9,252 nt of DNA from Flavobacteriales bacterium (GTDB lineage Bacteria > Bacteroidota > Bacteroidia > Flavobacteriales > BACL11): assembly GCA_002730985.1 (NCBI GenBank), contig PCBP01000077.1:1-9252 (forward strand). The letters run 5' to 3'. Positions 6,692 through 9,252 of this stretch are shown one piece after another. Position 1 is the stretch's first letter. Every line of letters begins with the position of its first letter. Under the pieces are notes generated by a model. It had not been told where the DNA came from, ran no database searches, and was given only the letters and a program-made list of their open reading frames with translations. Made by a program: the position numbers and the translations under genes.

Positions 6692-9252
6692 ATGAGAGAA
6701 AGCTATAAATTTTTGATTTTGTTAGTTGTTACTACAACTTTTGGATTGGGTGCTTTTGCCCAAAGCAACATTGTTTCACAGAGTTTTGAAGGATCTGGCA
6801 CCTGGAATTATGTTGAGTTTCCAAATCCTTACACTGTTTATAGTCCTCCAGGTGATGTTTGGGGGATCTGTGGTAATACTTATGTTTCGACTCCTGGAAC
6901 ACCATATGTATATAATCACGGTGATGTTGTAGCTCCTTTTTTTACTACCATTTCGTCTGCTTCTGAAGGAGATCATTACTTTGGCATGCAGGATCTTGAA
7001 AACCCATATACTAACACGTTAGCTGGTTCTTGGCCAGCTAACCCCGGTAATCTTTGGCATACTTTAACTTTTGATCCAGTGACACTTCCTGGTGGAGGCA
7101 CCTTCCCTATAAAGCTTGCGTTTGATTATTATACTAATGGAGCTTGGTATAATGATTATATTGGATGGGAAGTTATATGGGATAATGGTACAACTTGGAA
7201 CAGCTTAACTACAGTAGGCAATTCAAGCACTAACGCGTGGACAACTGAGGAATTTACTGCCCCAGCTGGAGCTACTCATGTTAGATTAAGAGTGGCTGCG
7301 AAACAAAATGGAGGTACAGATTTTGGTGCCTTTGATAATCTGAGAGTATTTTTGGATATAGGTGACTTAACTCCTCCATCAGTAACTGGAGTAAGCGTAG
7401 TGAATGATTCTACATTATTAGTGACTACTTCTGAGACAGTTACTAATGGATCAGATATTAATAATTATGCTGGTGTTTCTGTTAGTACAGCCAGTGTTAA
7501 TGCAAGTGGTGATTCAATTACTTTAAATTTATCTTCATCATTAGTTGTAGGTCAATATACTGATGTATATATTTCTGGTCTTGCTGATATTGCTACTAAT
7601 GTTATGGGTAATGATATTTTCACTGTAGTATTTAATAATACTAATATTCTTTCAGGTTTAACAATTACAGAGTTAATGTATAATGATCCAGGTAACTATA
7701 ATAATTTAGCTTTTATTGAATTTTATAATAATTCATCAGATACAATTGCTCTTGGTGGATTAAGAATAGATGATGCTATTACATTTGTTTTTCCTGAGTT
7801 TGATTTATTAGCTGGTCAGTATGCAATTTTAGCTAAAGGTGCTTTTAGTGGCACCTCACCATGTAATACATATCCTGCTGGTTGTGGATTTGAGACTTTC
7901 TTTGGTTTTGCTCCTAATTTTGAGTGGTATACTGGCTATCTTCATGACAATGGAGAACAGATTACAGTTTTAAATACTCAAGATGGGATAGTTGTTGATC
8001 TTGATTATGATGATGGTTGGGCTGGAGGACAAGGTGATGGAGATGGATATTCTATAGTTAGGTGTGATCCTTCATCAGACCTTAATGTTGATTCTAATTG
8101 GACTGCTGCAATTACAGTTGCTAATCCTGCATGTGGCTCTTGTACCTTAGGTCTAGGTATTGGAAGTACTACAATTTATGCTCATCCAATGGCTGCTTGT
8201 CCTGTTTTATATTTAGGATGCATGGATACATTAGCAACTAATTTTGATTCACTAGCAAATGTTGATGATGGAAGTTGCATATTTCCTAACTATATTGGTT
8301 GTACAGATAGTCTTGCAACTAATTATGACCCAATATTTACAGTTGATGATGGTTCATGTATATATCCGCTTGCTCCAATGGTAAATTTATTTTTCTCAGA
8401 GTATGCAGAAGGTAATTCAAGTAACAAATATCTAGAGATTTATAATCCAACTGCAGATACTGTTGATTTATCTCCTTATGCTTTTCCAAGTGTAGCTAAT
8501 GCACCCACAACAGTTGGTACTTACGAGTATTGGAATGATTTTCCTATTGGAGCACAGATACTACCTAATGATGTTTATATTATTTCTCATCCTTTTGCAA
8601 GTTCTATAATTTTAGCACAAGCAGATCATACGCATCAATACTTAAGTAATGGTGATGACGGGTATGCATTGGTTTATGGTACTGATCCTGGAACACCTGT
8701 AGATCCTGCTACAGGAGGATATGTTATAATGGACTTTATTGGAGATTGGAATGGAGATCCAGGATCTGGATGGACTGTTGCTGGAGTACCTAATGCAACC
8801 GTAAATCATACCTTGGTTAGAAAATGTGATGTTGTACAAGGAAATAATGATTGGACTGTATCTTCAGGCACTAGTGTAGTTAATTCAGAGTGGCTTGTTT
8901 TAGCAAATGAAGACTGGAGTGATTTAGGATTTTTCACTACTTGTTCTTCTATTATATATGGTTGTACAGACTCCACAGCCTTGAATTATGATCCTAATGC
9001 AACTTTTGATGATGGCTCATGTGTTGCTGCTATACTTGGTTGTACAGATCCATTAGCATTTAACTATGATACTACTGCTACAGTAGATGATGGTTCATGT
9101 ATAGCTATAGTCTTAGGATGTACAGATTCAACAGCAACTAATTATAATGCTTTAGCAAATACTAATGATGGATCTTGTACTTACTTTAATGTAGTATTAG
9201 GATGTACAGATCCAATGGCTTTTAATTACAATCCTCTTGCTAATACAGATGA
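6692..9252 (+). CDS. Large secreted multidomain protein with lamin-tail domains and two-Cys repeats (3' partial)
   Basis: The frame is open from the ATG at 6692 to the window edge (853 codons, no stop). Residues 1-23 form a signal peptide: Arg2 and Lys6, hydrophobic core FLILLVV, cut at AFA|Q (23/24), so the product enters the periplasm. About 25-222 resembles a jelly-roll/MAM-like beta-sandwich ending in FGAFDNLRVF. About 227-318 looks like an SbsA-type Ig-like domain (TPPSVTGVSVVNDSTLLVT). A first lamin-tail domain (LTD) spans about 323-482, with LTITELMYND, AFIEFYN and DGDGYS (449-454). Two 21-residue Cys repeats follow (509-529, 536-556). A second LTD spans about 564-752, with FFSEYAEG, YLEIYNPT, TLVRK (707-711) and SEWLVL (732-737). 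At least four more Cys repeats start at 757, 783, 809 and 837. No catalytic domain is visible. The architecture resembles T9SS surface or secreted proteins, whose sorting domain would lie past the window; T9SS export is therefore inferred. Adhesion, matrix binding, or a nuclease or protease beyond the edge are all possible. Domain calls are from motif recognition. Confidence 0.9.
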   Translation, partial: MRESYKFLILLVVTTTFGLGAFAQSNIVSQSFEGSGTWNYVEFPNPYTVYSPPGDVWGICGNTYVSTPGTPYVYNHGDVVAPFFTTISSASEGDHYFGMQDLENPYTNTLAGSWPANPGNLWHTLTFDPVTLPGGGTFPIKLAFDYYTNGAWYNDYIGWEVIWDNGTTWNSLTTVGNSSTNAWTTEEFTAPAGATHVRLRVAAKQNGGTDFGAFDNLRVFLDIGDLTPPSVTGVSVVNDSTLLVTTSETVTNGSDINNYAGVSVSTASVNASGDSITLNLSSSLVVGQYTDVYISGLADIATNVMGNDIFTVVFNNTNILSGLTITELMYNDPGNYNNLAFIEFYNNSSDTIALGGLRIDDAITFVFPEFDLLAGQYAILAKGAFSGTSPCNTYPAGCGFETFFGFAPNFEWYTGYLHDNGEQITVLNTQDGIVVDLDYDDGWAGGQGDGDGYSIVRCDPSSDLNVDSNWTAAITVANPACGSCTLGLGIGSTTIYAHPMAACPVLYLGCMDTLATNFDSLANVDDGSCIFPNYIGCTDSLATNYDPIFTVDDGSCIYPLAPMVNLFFSEYAEGNSSNKYLEIYNPTADTVDLSPYAFPSVANAPTTVGTYEYWNDFPIGAQILPNDVYIISHPFASSIILAQADHTHQYLSNGDDGYALVYGTDPGTPVDPATGGYVIMDFIGDWNGDPGSGWTVAGVPNATVNHTLVRKCDVVQGNNDWTVSSGTSVVNSEWLVLANEDWSDLGFFTTCSSIIYGCTDSTALNYDPNATFDDGSCVAAILGCTDPLAFNYDTTATVDDGSCIAIVLGCTDSTATNYNALANTNDGSCTYFNVVLGCTDPMAFNYNPLANTD
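8216..8359 (+). repeat. First block: two 21-residue two-Cys repeats
   Basis: Two in-frame copies (8216-8278 and 8297-8359; residues 509-529 and 536-556) are separated by six residues (IFPNYI), a period of 27 residues. Both keep G1, C2, D4, A7, N9, an aromatic at 10 (F then Y), D17, D18, G19, S20 and C21. The first copy is slightly diverged (M at 3, F at 10). The block lies between the two lamin-tail domains. Each copy has exactly two Cys at its ends, which suggests a disulfide-closed loop; this is inference. Confidence 0.85.
8960..9252 (+). repeat. Second block: at least four 21-residue two-Cys repeats, continuing past the window
   Basis: Copies start at 8960, 9038, 9116 and 9200 (residues 757, 783, 809, 837); the last is cut by the window edge. 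Periods are 26, 26 and 28 residues. Linkers are short and hydrophobic (VAAIL, IAIVL, TYFNVVL). The core is G-C-T-D, then A7, N9-Y10, a variable middle, and [D/N]-D-G-S-C. The last two copies share Asn at position 11 and an identical 15-base start (TTAGGATGTACAGAT), suggesting a more recent duplication than the others. Confidence 0.88.

Noticed and set aside
6726..6976. Open frames at 6726-6932 (+) and 6776-6976 (-), and likewise 8642-8839 (-)
   Set aside because: They overlap the long open frame of the secreted protein, which has a signal peptide and recognisable domains; these are shadows.
8216..9252. CRISPR-like or tandem DNA repeat array
   Set aside because: The periodicity is in codons of one open frame; repeats are 63 bases with diverged middles and in-frame linkers, so they are protein repeats.

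Overview
The window looks like chromosomal DNA from a low-GC member of the Bacteroidota, probably a marine Flavobacteriales-type lineage. Four things point there. The replicative polymerase carries an N-terminal DnaQ-like exonuclease, as Bacteroidota DnaE proteins do. Promoter-like sites match the Bacteroidota pattern TTG-N(about 17-25)-TAnnTTTG, and start codons follow A-rich leaders without a clear Shine-Dalgarno. sucD stands alone without sucC beside it. The last gene encodes a secreted multidomain protein with a signal peptide cut before Gln, lamin-tail domains and two-Cys repeats of the kind seen in type IX secretion (T9SS) clients. The assignment is inference from these traits; no rRNA or other marker is present.

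Layout: (1) 1-4092, + strand: dnaE, the alpha subunit of DNA polymerase III, with its 5' end outside the window. (2) 4120-5478, - strand: mnmE, the tRNA-modifying GTPase, convergent with dnaE. A 9-bp perfect inverted repeat between them includes both stop codons and is a candidate shared terminator. (3) 5479-5553: a compact divergent control region with a promoter-like site in each direction and an 8-bp-arm palindrome overlapping both. (4) 5554-6432, + strand: sucD, the alpha subunit of succinyl-CoA synthetase. (5) 6433-6691: AT-rich intergenic DNA with a weak terminator candidate and a promoter-like site, no gene seen. (6) 6692 to the window end, + strand: an open reading frame of at least 853 codons for a large secreted protein, cut off by the window edge.

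The first three genes are housekeeping functions (replication, tRNA wobble modification, TCA cycle). Their orientations do not suggest one operon, and they probably sit together by chance. The least ordinary part is the secreted protein: jelly-roll-like domain, Ig-like domain, lamin-tail domain, two 21-residue Cys repeats, a second lamin-tail domain, then at least four more Cys repeats. I found no defence system, mobile element, CRISPR array, RNA gene or clearly novel multi-gene system. The points most worth a second look are this modular protein, the exonuclease-plus-decayed-PHP arrangement in DnaE, and the palindrome in the mnmE/sucD divergent promoter.
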